Assembly: GCF_000024765.1 (NCBI RefSeq)
Contig: NC_013422.1
Span: 2,297,501-2,361,500, forward strand
Length of the DNA: 64,000 nt
DNA from: Halothiobacillus neapolitanus c2
GTDB taxonomy: Bacteria; Pseudomonadota; Gammaproteobacteria; Halothiobacillales; Halothiobacillaceae
Reading direction: 5' to 3'
The notes under the pieces: model-generated
The model's input: only the letters and a program-made list of their open reading frames with translations
Told to the model about the DNA's origin: nothing
The model's database searches: none
Shown: one piece after another, positions 27,709 through 37,546 of the stretch
Position numbering within the stretch: position 1 is the first letter of the stretch
Layout: every line of letters starts with the position of its first letter
Translations under genes and position numbers: made by a program

Positions 27709-28569
27709 TCAGGAGGCCTTCGACGATAAATAATGGTTGGAAACAGGCGGTAATTTAATCTGCATCGACAGGGGCGCATGATCCGATACACCATAGGTAA
27801 GCGCATCCACGGATTCAATCTCGATATTCTCTGAAACCAGAATATGGTCAATCGCGCGTTTGGGTTCCCAGCTGGGGTAGGTCAACGGTGGGGCAAACGG
27901 CAGTTTAAGACCCGCTTCCAAACAGAGCCGTTGCAGATCGCGATTATTGGGCGTGCAGTTGAAGTCGGCCATCACGATATTGACGCCATCAAACTCCCGG
28001 CAGCGCGCGATCAGGCGATCTAGTTGCGCTCGTCGAGCCCGATCACTCAAAGAAAGATGGCTTACCTGGACCCGCACACGCTGCCCATACCAGTCGAAGT
28101 CGGCCAGAACGACACCTCGGCCTGGAATCCGTGCGGGCAAGGCATAACGCTCGATATGATAAGGTTCGACCCGCGAGAGCATACCCAGCGCATGTTGCCC
28201 CCAGTGCCCCAGGTCGCGATTGATGCGCGTCGCCCAGAACGGCATGTTCGAGCGCATCGCCAAGTATTCGATCTGATTCAAAAAATGACTGCGCAGCGAA
28301 CCGCCATCGGCTTCCTGCAAACCGATAAGATCGAACTGACTGAGTAACTGCGCAATATGATCGAGATTCTGCATCCGTTTCGGAAAGGGCAGCACATGTT
28401 TCCACCCATTCAGCACATAATCACGAAAGTTGCGGGTGCCAATACCGGCCTGAATGTTATAAGACAATAGCCGCAATGGACGCAACGCATGGGTGGATGG
28501 CACCTCGGATGGCTGCTCACCCGCTTGCGACGCCGGATTTCGAGATGGAACGACCCGATACTCAGGCAT
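27709..28569 (-). CDS. Endonuclease/exonuclease/phosphatase family protein
   Basis: Member of the DNase I-like metal-dependent phosphohydrolases. Motifs are LRLLSYNIQAGIG (Asn), the metal glutamate in IGLQEADGG, MADFNCTPNNRDL (Asp/Asn), AIDHILVS and the terminal GVSDHAPL histidine. The substrate cannot be inferred; family members hydrolyse DNA, phospholipids or phosphoinositides. The frame opens at 28590, but the ATG at 28569 has AAGGA about seven bases upstream and gives a 286-residue protein. It lies between dsbA and the diguanylate cyclase gene on the same strand. Confidence 0.85.
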   Translation of the reverse strand: MPEYRVVPSRNPASQAGEQPSEVPSTHALRPLRLLSYNIQAGIGTRNFRDYVLNGWKHVLPFPKRMQNLDHIAQLLSQFDLIGLQEADGGSLRSHFLNQIEYLAMRSNMPFWATRINRDLGHWGQHALGMLSRVEPYHIERYALPARIPGRGVVLADFDWYGQRVRVQVSHLSLSDRARRAQLDRLIARCREFDGVNIVMADFNCTPNNRDLQRLCLEAGLKLPFAPPLTYPSWEPKRAIDHILVSENIEIESVDALTYGVSDHAPLSMQIKLPPVSNHYLSSKAS

Positions 28570-28596
28570 CAACTTGTCCTTTTTGCGCAATGCTCA

Positions 28597-29298
28597 TCAC
28601 GATTTGGCCTTCTTCTCCGCTTCAATCTTGGCGATAAGCGCATCGACGATCGGCATCATGGCTTCATTACTTCCCGCCATATCGCCGGTCACCAGATACT
28701 TGCCATTGACTAGCATCGCTGGCACACCGGTCACACCTGCATCTTGAGCGACAACGCCCGCTTGACGCACGGCATTATCGACACCAAAGGAATCGTACAT
28801 TTGCAGGAATTTGTCCCGATCGACTCCTAAATCCGCATACATATCGGCAATCTGGTCGCGGGTCACCGGACGGATGTGCTTGACGTGGATGTCGTTGAAC
28901 ACCTTCAAGTGCGTCTGGGGTAAAACACCCATGAATTTCGCCGCATAAAAGGCTTTGGTCAGCGGCACCCAGCCAGGGGTCAACGGAACAGCATACGGTT
29001 CGAAGTCCACATTAGCCGGCAATGTTTTGCGCCATGCCTCCAGTGGGTGCTCAAGATGGAAGCAATGCGGGCAGCCATACCAAAACATCTCCTGCACGAG
29101 AATCTTGCCATCAGATGGGGGCGTCTCATCGGTAATTACGGCGCGATAGTTCACGTTTTCTTGTAATGTCACCGGCTCGGAAGAGCCTGCTGAGGGTGCC
29201 GCCTGAGTCATGGGTGAAACAAGCAAAGCACCCAACAACCCCAGTCCGAGCCAACGACGCAACAAAAAGCTCAACCGGAAAAAACCCGAAAACGACAT
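28597..29298 (-). CDS. dsbA: Thiol:disulfide interchange protein DsbA
   Basis: Periplasmic oxidase that inserts disulfides into exported proteins. A signal peptide (to about MTQAA) is followed by a thioredoxin fold with the DsbA active site CPHC in EMFWYGCPHCFHLEHPLEAW and the cis-proline in GVTGVPAMLVNGKYLV. The helical insert lies between. The ATG at 29298 is chosen because GAGGAG stands six bases upstream; a longer frame to 29322 lacks a ribosome site. Next to the cytochrome c biogenesis genes, it suits a periplasmic thiol-redox block. Confidence 0.93.
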   Translation of the reverse strand: MSFSGFFRLSFLLRRWLGLGLLGALLVSPMTQAAPSAGSSEPVTLQENVNYRAVITDETPPSDGKILVQEMFWYGCPHCFHLEHPLEAWRKTLPANVDFEPYAVPLTPGWVPLTKAFYAAKFMGVLPQTHLKVFNDIHVKHIRPVTRDQIADMYADLGVDRDKFLQMYDSFGVDNAVRQAGVVAQDAGVTGVPAMLVNGKYLVTGDMAGSNEAMMPIVDALIAKIEAEKKAKS

Positions 29299-29420
29299 AC
29301 GAAACTCCTCTTTTTCACACACGATGAACCGGCCCTATTCAAATGACCGGACCAGCTTATCCACTCAAACGATTGTACGGCATAGACACTAAAATTGAGC
29401 GAGCGTTCGTCCTTCGTCAT

Positions 29421-29446
29421 AAAAAACCCCGCTTGAGCGGGGTTTT
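29421..29446. terminator. Bidirectional intrinsic terminator between ccsB and dsbA
   Basis: CCCCGC-TTGA-GCGGGG, with six As before and four Ts after on the plus strand. On the minus strand it ends in six Ts and stands 22 bases after the ccsB stop. Confidence 0.9.
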
Positions 29447-29467
29447 ATCTCGAACGATGTTACGAAC

Positions 29468-30685
29468 TCAGAGCTTGCCGTACGAATGCAGGCCGGAGAG
29501 GAACATATTCACACCAAGGAAAGCAAAGGTAGTCACCAACAATCCGGCAACTGACCACCAGGCCATGGCGGTACCGCGCCAGCCTTTGCTCAAGCGCAGG
29601 TGCAACCAAGCGGCGTAGTTCAACCAGACGATCAATGCCCAAGTTTCCTTTGGATCCCAGCTCCAGTAACCACCCCAGGCTTCGGCCGCCCACATAGCGC
29701 CGAGAATTGTTGCGATGGTAAAGAAGGCAAAACCCAACGCGATCGACTTGTACATGATGTCGTCCATCACCGCCAAGGAAGGCAGGCGATCGTTGACACC
29801 ATCACCACCCATCTTCTCCTTGATGAGGTAGGCAACGCCGACCATCGCGGAGATGGCGAAACTGCCGTATCCGATGAAGTTCGCCGGTACATGGATTTTC
29901 ATCCACCAGCTCTTGAGTGCGGGCACCAATGGCTCGATGGTATTGGCGGCCTGCGCGAACTGGTACCACATCAGGAAGGCCAGCGCAGCGGTCACCACCG
30001 TCATCACGAAACCGCCGAGTGCGCGGGTCTGGTAGCGGCGCTCGTAGTACAGATACAATAATGAGGTGAACACACTGAACACCACGAATACTTCATAGAG
30101 ATTACTGACCGGAATGTGGCCGTAATCGAAGTTGATCAGGTACGACTCGCGCCAGCGGGCAAAGAAACCGATAAAGCCCATGGCAATACCGCTCCAAACC
30201 AACGCACTGCCCACTTTCTCGACGAACGCGGATCGACGCCACATTCCGAAGAAATAGGTGGGCATGGCCAAGGCAAACAGCGTCACCATCCACATGGTAG
30301 CGGCCGGGCTGGACAGGAAAAACTTCAAGAAGAAATGACCTTCTTGAATCTCGTGCAGCTTGACACGCCCTACCGCCTCGCCGCCCGGGGCAAACAGACC
30401 GTATTGATACATCGTGAACAGGGAGACGACCGCCACCACGCCCACGAGCCAGCGCGTGGCGGGCCAGAGCCAGCCCAGAAAGCTCGCGCCGATGGCAAAA
30501 CCGAACAGCATACCGATCTGAGGGCCCCAGAGGTATTCGCGGTAGTGGTAATAGACGAACACGGCCGCAGCCAGCGCGATCAGGGTGTAGAGAACATCTA
30601 CGATCCCGATGCGTCGACTCGGTGATTTGTTCAGCTTAAGCGATGCATCGAGCATCGGCATCATGTGTTCTTTAGGCACAGACAT
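29468..30685 (-). CDS. ccsB: System II cytochrome c biogenesis protein CcsB (CcsA/ResC type, WWD domain)
   Basis: Polytopic membrane protein that, with ResB, moves haem across the membrane and attaches it to apocytochromes c. The tryptophan-rich WWD motif is clear in AEAWGGYWSWDPKETWALIVWLNYAAWLH (near residue 350), and conserved histidines flank it in the external loops. About eight hydrophobic helices are visible. Naming varies: this is CcsA or ResC in other schemes, and CcsB in the bacterial family model. AGGAG lies nine bases before the ATG. It follows resB by 73 bases and ends at a strong terminator. Confidence 0.93.
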   Translation of the reverse strand: MSVPKEHMMPMLDASLKLNKSPSRRIGIVDVLYTLIALAAAVFVYYHYREYLWGPQIGMLFGFAIGASFLGWLWPATRWLVGVVAVVSLFTMYQYGLFAPGGEAVGRVKLHEIQEGHFFLKFFLSSPAATMWMVTLFALAMPTYFFGMWRRSAFVEKVGSALVWSGIAMGFIGFFARWRESYLINFDYGHIPVSNLYEVFVVFSVFTSLLYLYYERRYQTRALGGFVMTVVTAALAFLMWYQFAQAANTIEPLVPALKSWWMKIHVPANFIGYGSFAISAMVGVAYLIKEKMGGDGVNDRLPSLAVMDDIMYKSIALGFAFFTIATILGAMWAAEAWGGYWSWDPKETWALIVWLNYAAWLHLRLSKGWRGTAMAWWSVAGLLVTTFAFLGVNMFLSGLHSYGKL

Positions 30686-30758
30686 TTCAAGTAACTCCTA
30701 AAATCGGAAACAATTCGAGCCACATGGCTATCGGTTAACCCGGCAGGACGGCGTCGTG

Positions 30759-32861
30759 CTATGCCGGTCTTTCACTCTCTGAAGGTTTCGACTCCGTAGC
30801 GGCCATAAGTTCACTGCTGAACACCGCAAAATCCTTGTCAAAATCAATGTTTTTACGAATATCGGACCCGGCAAGCAAAATTCTGGTGCCCTTATCTTCA
30901 GGTTTCAGCAATACCCATTGCCGACGGTAGTGAATGTAAAAATTCATGAAAATACCGAGAACAAGCATGATCGACCCGATGGTAACCCAGATGGCACCCG
31001 GCGCACGGGACACTTCGAGACCAGTAGACTGGATCTGCTCAAAACTCCTAGGCTGCACAAAAATGGGCGAACCGTAGGCTGGCAAGGCGGAGATGGCATC
31101 CATGGCATCATCAAAGAATTTAGCATCTTTATCGGTAAATTCTTGCTTTCCATCCTGGGCTGCCAATGTTTCCAGGAAGGCACGCTCAAGCACGGAGCGA
31201 ACTACACTGATCGATGCTTGTTCTGCCTTTTTCTTGGCATCCGGGCTTAACTTGCGTTGAGCCAGCGCCGTTTCGATTTTCTCCTGCATGGCAGGGAAAC
31301 CCTTTTGAACAAAGATGTGGACCAACTCGGCAATCGACGCGCTGGCCGATTGTGTCACCTCCTGACTGGACAGCGTGCTCTTGCCATCGATAGATGCACT
31401 CACGTCACCGATCAAGCTCGCAGCGATCTGCTGCATTTTCGCCTGATTAGACAACGTAGCCAGGTACGCCATAAAAGTGTCAATCGATCCTTTTTGATCG
31501 GCTGGAACGTACAAATATTGCTCTTGACCGCCAATACTTCGCTTCACGCCACTCAGGAAATACTGATGGCCCTTGAAGCTAATCGGCAGGAAGTAGTTCT
31601 GGTATTCAATGGCTTCACCCGCTGCGTTACGCAGCTTGAACGTCACCGATGGGCCATAGTTCTTCTGGTGCACCACGCCTTTATCATCCATCACCGGATT
31701 GATGTTGTACATCCTGAAATCGGTGAATTCGAGCTGATAATTTTGGTTATTGAAATCAAAGCGTTTTTTGTCGAAAACGGCTGAATCGATGGGCTGTGCA
31801 ACACCGGCTTTGCCTGACAATTGCCAAGCTTCCATCTTCAATTTCGTTCCGCCATCGCCGAAACTCGACTGAAAAATGTTGTACCCCATGTAGTGAAGCG
31901 GGTGATTGACTTCGATGGTCTTGGTGATTTCCTGTCCCGTTTCCTTGTTGGTCAAGGTCACGTTCGACATATACGACTTGGGCATGCCGGTGTCGTAATG
32001 CTCGATGGCGAATTTATTTACAAATATCTTGAACGGCAGGTTCTGAACAACGTATCCATCCTTAAGGCCGATGAACACCACATCGCCCCATTTGTGTTCT
32101 GGAATGTTCACCGTTCCACGGAACGCCTGCAAGCCACCAACAGGGATCTTACTTATGGACGGCACTTCACTGACGGGAATATTGGCGGTTTCAACCTTGA
32201 CCATGCCCAGCGTATCCATCAGCTTGAGCTGCATTTTGCTGTCGAGCAGACCACCGAGCAGAATCACGATAATCCCAAGGTGCGTCAGTACGTAACCGAT
32301 TCGGTTCATACCCCCTTTGCGCCCGGAAATCAGAATTTCGTGCGGCTGGGTCTTCACTCTACTTTTGAATCCCGCCCGCTCAAGGAGCGCCTGTATGGGT
32401 GCGACCAGCGACTCGGGTTTGGCATCCGATTTCATATCCACCTTGTGCGCAAAGGCACGAAGCGACTTTTCCTGGGCATTCAGGCGGAAACTACGGATAT
32501 CACGCATGAACGCGGGCGCATTGCGTGCCACGCATGATGACGTAGACGCCACCAGAAACAGCAGGATGGCGACAAACCATGTGGCAGAGTACACATCGTA
32601 TAAAGACAGGTTACGGAATACGGCAAACCAGAACGGCCCGAACACATCCAGATAATTATTGAAGGATTCGTTCTGCTTGAGCACCGTGCCAATGACTGAA
32701 GCGATGGCCAGAATCACAAGAAGCGTGACCGCGAGGTTCATCGACGTCAGCCAAAGCAGGATGCGCTTGGTAACACCCTGCGATCGCACTTTAGCGGTGC
32801 TCGGTTGGTCACCTGCCGACTTGGGCGGGTTCAGCTCAACTGATTGGGAGGTATCGGACAT
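30759..32861 (-). CDS. resB: ResB-like cytochrome c biogenesis protein (Ccs1)
   Basis: Partner of the WWD protein in System II cytochrome c maturation. Three helices near the N terminus (from about residue 32), a large periplasmic part and a final helix (VTIGSIMLVLGIFMNFYIHYRR near residue 640) match ResB. The N-terminal segment SMNLAVTLLVILAIASVIGTVLKQNE is the family hallmark. At 700 residues it is longer than Bacillus ResB, with an Ala/Lys-rich helical insertion in the periplasmic part (about residues 480-600), as I recall from the proteobacterial forms. It is the first gene of the resB-ccsB pair, next to cytochrome c4. Confidence 0.92.
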   Translation of the reverse strand: MSDTSQSVELNPPKSAGDQPSTAKVRSQGVTKRILLWLTSMNLAVTLLVILAIASVIGTVLKQNESFNNYLDVFGPFWFAVFRNLSLYDVYSATWFVAILLFLVASTSSCVARNAPAFMRDIRSFRLNAQEKSLRAFAHKVDMKSDAKPESLVAPIQALLERAGFKSRVKTQPHEILISGRKGGMNRIGYVLTHLGIIVILLGGLLDSKMQLKLMDTLGMVKVETANIPVSEVPSISKIPVGGLQAFRGTVNIPEHKWGDVVFIGLKDGYVVQNLPFKIFVNKFAIEHYDTGMPKSYMSNVTLTNKETGQEITKTIEVNHPLHYMGYNIFQSSFGDGGTKLKMEAWQLSGKAGVAQPIDSAVFDKKRFDFNNQNYQLEFTDFRMYNINPVMDDKGVVHQKNYGPSVTFKLRNAAGEAIEYQNYFLPISFKGHQYFLSGVKRSIGGQEQYLYVPADQKGSIDTFMAYLATLSNQAKMQQIAASLIGDVSASIDGKSTLSSQEVTQSASASIAELVHIFVQKGFPAMQEKIETALAQRKLSPDAKKKAEQASISVVRSVLERAFLETLAAQDGKQEFTDKDAKFFDDAMDAISALPAYGSPIFVQPRSFEQIQSTGLEVSRAPGAIWVTIGSIMLVLGIFMNFYIHYRRQWVLLKPEDKGTRILLAGSDIRKNIDFDKDFAVFSSELMAATESKPSESERPA

Positions 32862-32990
32862 GCGCAGCCTTTAAAAAATGGGATAGGTAATCGTTGTTCT
32901 TGGTTGCCCCAACCGCGGGGTGTATAGCTAAGAAGAGTTTTTCGAGTGGCGATTGAGGCACAAGTTCCCGAGTCCAACGGTCGAGTATTT

Positions 32991-33017
32991 AAAAAAATAG
33001 GCATCCGAGCGGTCGGA
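32991..33017 (-). terminator. Candidate intrinsic terminator after cytochrome c4
   Basis: On the minus strand TCCGA-CCGC-TCGGA is followed after six bases by seven Ts. The stem is only five pairs, so this is a weak call. Confidence 0.4.
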
Positions 33018-33060
33018 GCACCGGCGGACGCAGTTCGTTTGCGGCAAAATCAAACAAAAA

Positions 33061-33726
33061 CTAACGGAAAGTTGCGATATGTTGAGCCACGTCCTTGATG
33101 TCATCGTCGCTCAACTTGCTGGCAATACTGACCATGATGCTTGCGTGCTCAGTTTTGCGCTCATCCTTGCGATACGCTATTAGTGATTCCGTAATGTACT
33201 GCGGCGTCAAGCCACGAAGCGCAGGAAATCCAGCCGGCTGATTGCCCTGCCCTTGTGGCCCATGACAGGCTGCGCAGGCTGCCACTGTGTTCGAGTGGCC
33301 GCCAAATTTCCATAAATGCGCACCGGGGATGGAATCTTCTGTCGATGCCGCTTTCACCACTCTTTTCTGTGCAGCGAAATAGGCAGCCAAATCCAAGATT
33401 TGCTGGTCAGTCAATGCCTTGGCTTGTGGGCTCATCAGGGCATTAACGCGATTGCCGTCACGGAAGGCGTGCAGTTGTTCCGCGATATAACCAGCCGGCT
33501 GACCCGCGATGGAAGGAAACGTGGGCACCATGCTATTGCCATCGGCACCATGACAGGCGGCGCATGTTTTACTGGCCTCGAGCCCAGCTTCCACATTACC
33601 ACCCGCCAGAGCAACAGCGGTTCCCGTCAACGTGATGCCTAAACCAAGCACAATAGGCAATGCGGCACGACGGAACAAAAGCGCCACGACGGGCAAACGC
33701 GATGAACTCAAACCTGATCGACTCAT
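33061..33726 (-). CDS. Dihaem cytochrome c4
   Basis: Periplasmic electron carrier with two c-type haems, usually passing electrons to a terminal oxidase. An N-terminal signal (about residues 18-42, ending VALAGG) precedes two homologous domains, each with a haem site: CAACHGADGN (near residue 56) and CAACHGPQGQ (near residue 151). Each has a downstream axial methionine candidate (NALMSPQAKAL and HASIMVSIASKL). Its position beside resB/ccsB, which mature such proteins, is consistent. It diverges from engB. Confidence 0.9.
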   Translation of the reverse strand: MSRSGLSSSRLPVVALLFRRAALPIVLGLGITLTGTAVALAGGNVEAGLEASKTCAACHGADGNSMVPTFPSIAGQPAGYIAEQLHAFRDGNRVNALMSPQAKALTDQQILDLAAYFAAQKRVVKAASTEDSIPGAHLWKFGGHSNTVAACAACHGPQGQGNQPAGFPALRGLTPQYITESLIAYRKDERKTEHASIMVSIASKLSDDDIKDVAQHIATFR

Positions 33727-33970
33727 GGGGCACCTGTTCTAAAGTCTATTCGGAAAACGTCCGGCCTCACGGCACCGGAAACCGAGCACACGCCGACCTG
33801 GTGGGCGGCAAATTCGTCGCGGCACACGCCCCGACCCAAACTGTGAAACAATGTCACGCAACTGTGACCCTGCCCACTAAAACATACTCAGTTTAGCAGC
33901 GATAAGCCCGGGGCGGGATTCGGATTGATCAATACCCCTCTAGACGGGGTTTATTTATACCTGCAAGTAA

Positions 33971-33994
33971 GCCGCGCGACTGTTACCGCGCGGC
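33971..33994 (+). promoter_or_regulatory. GC-rich perfect hairpin in the engB leader
   Basis: GCCGCGCG (33971-33978) and CGCGCGGC (33987-33994) form a perfect eight-pair stem with an eight-base loop, ending 26 bases before the engB ATG. No T-tract follows, so it is not a terminator; it may affect translation or mRNA stability. Confidence 0.45.
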
Positions 33995-34020
33995 GCGTTC
34001 ACGACCCGGAGCCGGATGTA

Positions 34021-34704
34021 ATGATGGATTTTAGAACAGCTTATTTCATCAAAAGCGCTCCGTCGCCCAAAGAACTGACGGCCGACTTTGGCGCAGAAGT
34101 AGCGTTTGCCGGGCGTTCAAATGCCGGAAAATCGACCGTACTCAACGCGCTGGTCGGACAAAAAAGCTTGGCCAGAACATCCCGCACGCCCGGTCGCACG
34201 CAGTTGATCAACCTTTTTGGCCTAAGCGATGAAAGCCGCCGACTGGTGGATTTGCCGGGCTATGGCTACGCGAAGGTGCCTGAAGCCATGCGGCGACGCT
34301 GGGGCGAGGCACTGGCCGCCTACTTTGCCGAACGCCGTTCTCTGGCTGGCGTCGTTGTCATTATGGACATTCGCCACCCACTTAAGGAAACCGATCGCCA
34401 GATGATCGAATACGCACAGGATCGACAGCTACCGGTGCTGTGCTTGCTGAACAAGGCCGACAAACTGAGTCAAAACGAAATCAGTAAAACCGTTTTTGCC
34501 CTCAAAAAAGAGGCATCACTTGCAGCCGTCCATTGGCTGCCTTTTTCCGGCTTGCGCGGTAGCGGGGTTCCCCAGGCCCGCACTATTCTGGATGAATGGC
34601 TGAACTCTGGTGGCCTACCATTTCCCCCCGAACTGTCGCTGGAACAGAACGACAATCAAACCGCCGACTCGCCATCACGGCCCACACAGCCCGGCGGCGA
34701 TTAA
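34021..34704 (+). CDS. engB: Ribosome biogenesis GTP-binding protein EngB (YihA/YsxC)
   Basis: Essential small GTPase needed for large-subunit ribosome assembly. The P-loop is GRSNAGKST (G1, near residue 30), G3 is DLPGYGY and G4 is NKADKL; the switch segment SRTPGRTQLINLF is typical of the family. The open frame begins far upstream at 33925, but the doublet ATGATG at 34021 is the natural start for the family N terminus (FRTAYFIKSAPS), with GGAG upstream. This gives 227 residues. It diverges from the cytochrome c4 gene. Confidence 0.94.
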   Translation: MMDFRTAYFIKSAPSPKELTADFGAEVAFAGRSNAGKSTVLNALVGQKSLARTSRTPGRTQLINLFGLSDESRRLVDLPGYGYAKVPEAMRRRWGEALAAYFAERRSLAGVVVIMDIRHPLKETDRQMIEYAQDRQLPVLCLLNKADKLSQNEISKTVFALKKEASLAAVHWLPFSGLRGSGVPQARTILDEWLNSGGLPFPPELSLEQNDNQTADSPSRPTQPGGD

Positions 34705-34882
34705 TAATATTTTGATTTTTTAATACACCCGCAGAAAGTCTGATTCCACGCAAAAATCGTTTTCATTTATCCTTGATTGTTACACGAACATTTCAGTTCG
34801 GCACAGGACAGCCGCGCTTGATCGGGCGAAACGACGCGTCCGATACGATCCAGGCAAAACGCGTTTAAGGAAGTTGACATCA

Positions 34883-37510
34883 ATGGGGCGATGGTTACGT
34901 TCGATTCGGCTACTGATCGTGGGCGCCGCCCTAGCGGTTTCCGTTCTGGTTGCCGTCGCCATGTATTGGGCCACCACCGGTGTTTTCGAACGCACGGTGC
35001 GTCAATCTGCCGTTGATATGTCAGCCTCGCTGGCCGACGGCACCTTCAATGCAATGTATCAGATCATGCGGCAGGGATGGTCCCGGGCGCAACTCGACGA
35101 ATTTCTGAAAACGATCCGTGCCCAAAGCAATGATTCCAGTGCCCGCATCGAGTTATACCGCGGCAGCAAGGTGATTGCGCTCTTTGGACAGATTGAACAG
35201 CCTGATCCAGACGCCCTGGTGCTATCTGCTTTTGCCACAGGCAAAACCCAGACACAAATGCACAATGGGATGATTCGGTATGACCGCCCCCTGATCGCCG
35301 AAGCGCAGTGCCTGAGATGCCATACCAACGCCAAGGTGGGCAATGTGCTGGGTGTGCTCTCGATCGCGCAATCTGTTGGTCAGATCACGACAAAGGCACA
35401 CAATGAGCTTGTCAGCAAGCTGCTGATTATCATGCCGATTCCCCTGCTGGCTGCGCTGATGATTGCGCTATTGCTGGGGCGGCGGATGGGGCGCTCGATT
35501 GCCCGACTGAAGAATTCGATCAGTTATCTCGACCGGGTGGAAGATTTGGCGCACATCCGCTTCAGCGATGCGCACACTGGGTTTTCGGAACTCGATGATG
35601 TGCTGATCGAAGTCGATGGCTTAACGGACAAAATACGGCATCTAGCAGTTGATCGGAATTTGCTGGAATTTGAAATCCACCTGCTCGAACGGTTTGTCAT
35701 CACCTCGGATGTGGTGCGGGACTGGCGCCGCTACGTGCGCGATCTTCTTAAAGAAATCAACACGGTTCAGACGGTTCATGGCGTTTTTACCGCTTTTGCG
35801 GTTGGCGACCGACCCGCCAATGTTGAGCTATTCTGGTTCGACACCATCAACGAGACGGTCGCTGCAAGCATGAGCCAGCGGGTTAAGTTAATTGTGGGGG
35901 AAACCCTGGGGCAGGTTGCTACCGACTTTATCCCCCGCCAGCACAGTCTGGACCCATCCGGCAGGCCCACTCTCGAAAACGCGCGGCAGCTGGATCTGCG
36001 CACCAAAGAGATCACCATGGACAACCCGTCCATTCACGGCTTGGTCGGTCTTATTCTGCCCAACACCCAAAACCAGTCTCAGGTCGAGCGCCTCTTGGTC
36101 GAGTCGATTCTTTCCACCATGCTCAACGTGGTGGGCTCGGTGCGCGCCATTGAAAAGCATACCGAGGATCTGGAGTTTTACGCCACGCGCGATCCGCTGA
36201 CACAGATGTATAACCAGCGCATGTTCTGGTCGCTACTGGATTATGAAATGGATCGCGCGCAGCGGCACGGCTACTCGTTTGGCTTGTTTGTCATTGATAT
36301 CGACGATTTCAAAGTCGTCAACGACAGCTACGGTCACACCTTCGGTGACACTTTCCTGTGCAAGGTATCCGAGTGCCTGCACGATGCCTTGCGCACCGGG
36401 GACATCCTCGCGCGCTATGGTGGCGATGAGTTCACGGCCATTCTCCCAGAGGCAGGAGAGAAGGAATGCATCATGGTGGCCGACCGGCTGCTGGCCCGAA
36501 TACGAAATTTGTCGATGAAAACACCGGATGGACATTCGGTCGGGGTTTCATTGTCTATCGGTATCGGCATCGGCCCGACACACACCGACTCGGCCCGCGG
36601 CCTGTTCTCCATCGCGGACGCACAGATGTATCGGGCCAAACTCGCGGGCAAGAATCAATTCGCGCTTCCCAATCCCGATGAGCCATTGGCCGATCTGCAC
36701 GACAAGCCCATCGAGGATCAGGATATTCTCGAAGCGCTCACCGAAGAACAGCCACCACGCATTTTATTCCAACCCATTTTCGCCATTGGGGATGCCTCGG
36801 TCGAACCGCTGGAAAACCTGCTACTCGAACGGGTTGGCATGGAAGTACTGGCACAGCTGAATATCGGCGATCGTTGGGTCATGGCGCGTGATTTTCTCGG
36901 CATGGTCGAGCGGCGCGGGCAAGCCGAAAACTTTGATCGCCAACTGATGAAAGCGCTCATTTGCACGCAAGTCGCTACACATTGCAACGGCCTGATCTTC
37001 GTCAACATTTCACCCCGAACCGTACGTGCGAAATCATTCCTTGCGGACATCGCGCATCTTATGGATACCGTCGGCATGGCGCGCAGTCGGCTCGTGTTCG
37101 AGCTGAACGAGCGCGAATCGCTGGCCGACCTAAACCTGTTCGATCGTTTCATCGAGGAACTGCACGGTTTTGACTTCAAATTCGCGATTGATCAAACGAC
37201 CCCGGGGCACTGGATTTTCCAACACCTGCGTCGTCATACCGTTGATTATGTGAAGATTAATGTCGACTGGCTCACCAATCGCAGCCAGATCGCCAGGGAT
37301 CGCGCGTTTATCGACTGCCTGCTGGGTTTGGCGCGGGCGTTGTCCGTCACGATCATTGCGCAGGAAATTGAAACAGCCGAACAGCTCTCGGCCGCGCGGG
37401 CAGCGGGTATTTCTTGGGTTCAAGGGGCTCTGTTCGCAGAGGAGATGCCTCTGGCCGAACTAGGCTCATCAGACGATGAACCCACAACAGAGACGGACAC
37501 CGTTCTGTAA
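34883..37510 (+). CDS. Membrane GGDEF/EAL protein with a c-type haem motif in the sensor domain
   Basis: An N-terminal helix (residues about 8-30), a periplasmic domain, a second helix (about 175-197), a HAMP-like linker, a middle region, GGDEF and a C-terminal EAL-like domain. The periplasmic part contains CLRCH at residues 143-147, a covalent haem-binding motif, in the setting of DUF3365/Tll0287-like sensors, so a redox or gas signal is plausible. GGDEF is intact at residues 513-517, with the RTGD inhibitory motif five residues before it, so cyclic di-GMP synthesis is expected. The EAL domain looks degenerate: the EAL triplet is lost (PLENLLLER), DDFGTG is replaced by IDQTTPG and KID by KIN, although FELNERES and AQEIE remain. 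It is probably not a phosphodiesterase. ATG 34883 is preferred over the TTG at 34874. Confidence 0.85.
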   Translation: MGRWLRSIRLLIVGAALAVSVLVAVAMYWATTGVFERTVRQSAVDMSASLADGTFNAMYQIMRQGWSRAQLDEFLKTIRAQSNDSSARIELYRGSKVIALFGQIEQPDPDALVLSAFATGKTQTQMHNGMIRYDRPLIAEAQCLRCHTNAKVGNVLGVLSIAQSVGQITTKAHNELVSKLLIIMPIPLLAALMIALLLGRRMGRSIARLKNSISYLDRVEDLAHIRFSDAHTGFSELDDVLIEVDGLTDKIRHLAVDRNLLEFEIHLLERFVITSDVVRDWRRYVRDLLKEINTVQTVHGVFTAFAVGDRPANVELFWFDTINETVAASMSQRVKLIVGETLGQVATDFIPRQHSLDPSGRPTLENARQLDLRTKEITMDNPSIHGLVGLILPNTQNQSQVERLLVESILSTMLNVVGSVRAIEKHTEDLEFYATRDPLTQMYNQRMFWSLLDYEMDRAQRHGYSFGLFVIDIDDFKVVNDSYGHTFGDTFLCKVSECLHDALRTGDILARYGGDEFTAILPEAGEKECIMVADRLLARIRNLSMKTPDGHSVGVSLSIGIGIGPTHTDSARGLFSIADAQMYRAKLAGKNQFALPNPDEPLADLHDKPIEDQDILEALTEEQPPRILFQPIFAIGDASVEPLENLLLERVGMEVLAQLNIGDRWVMARDFLGMVERRGQAENFDRQLMKALICTQVATHCNGLIFVNISPRTVRAKSFLADIAHLMDTVGMARSRLVFELNERESLADLNLFDRFIEELHGFDFKFAIDQTTPGHWIFQHLRRHTVDYVKINVDWLTNRSQIARDRAFIDCLLGLARALSVTIIAQEIETAEQLSAARAAGISWVQGALFAEEMPLAELGSSDDEPTTETDTVL

Positions 37511-37546
37511 CCCTCACCCCGGCTCGACATGCGCCACGAACGTGGA

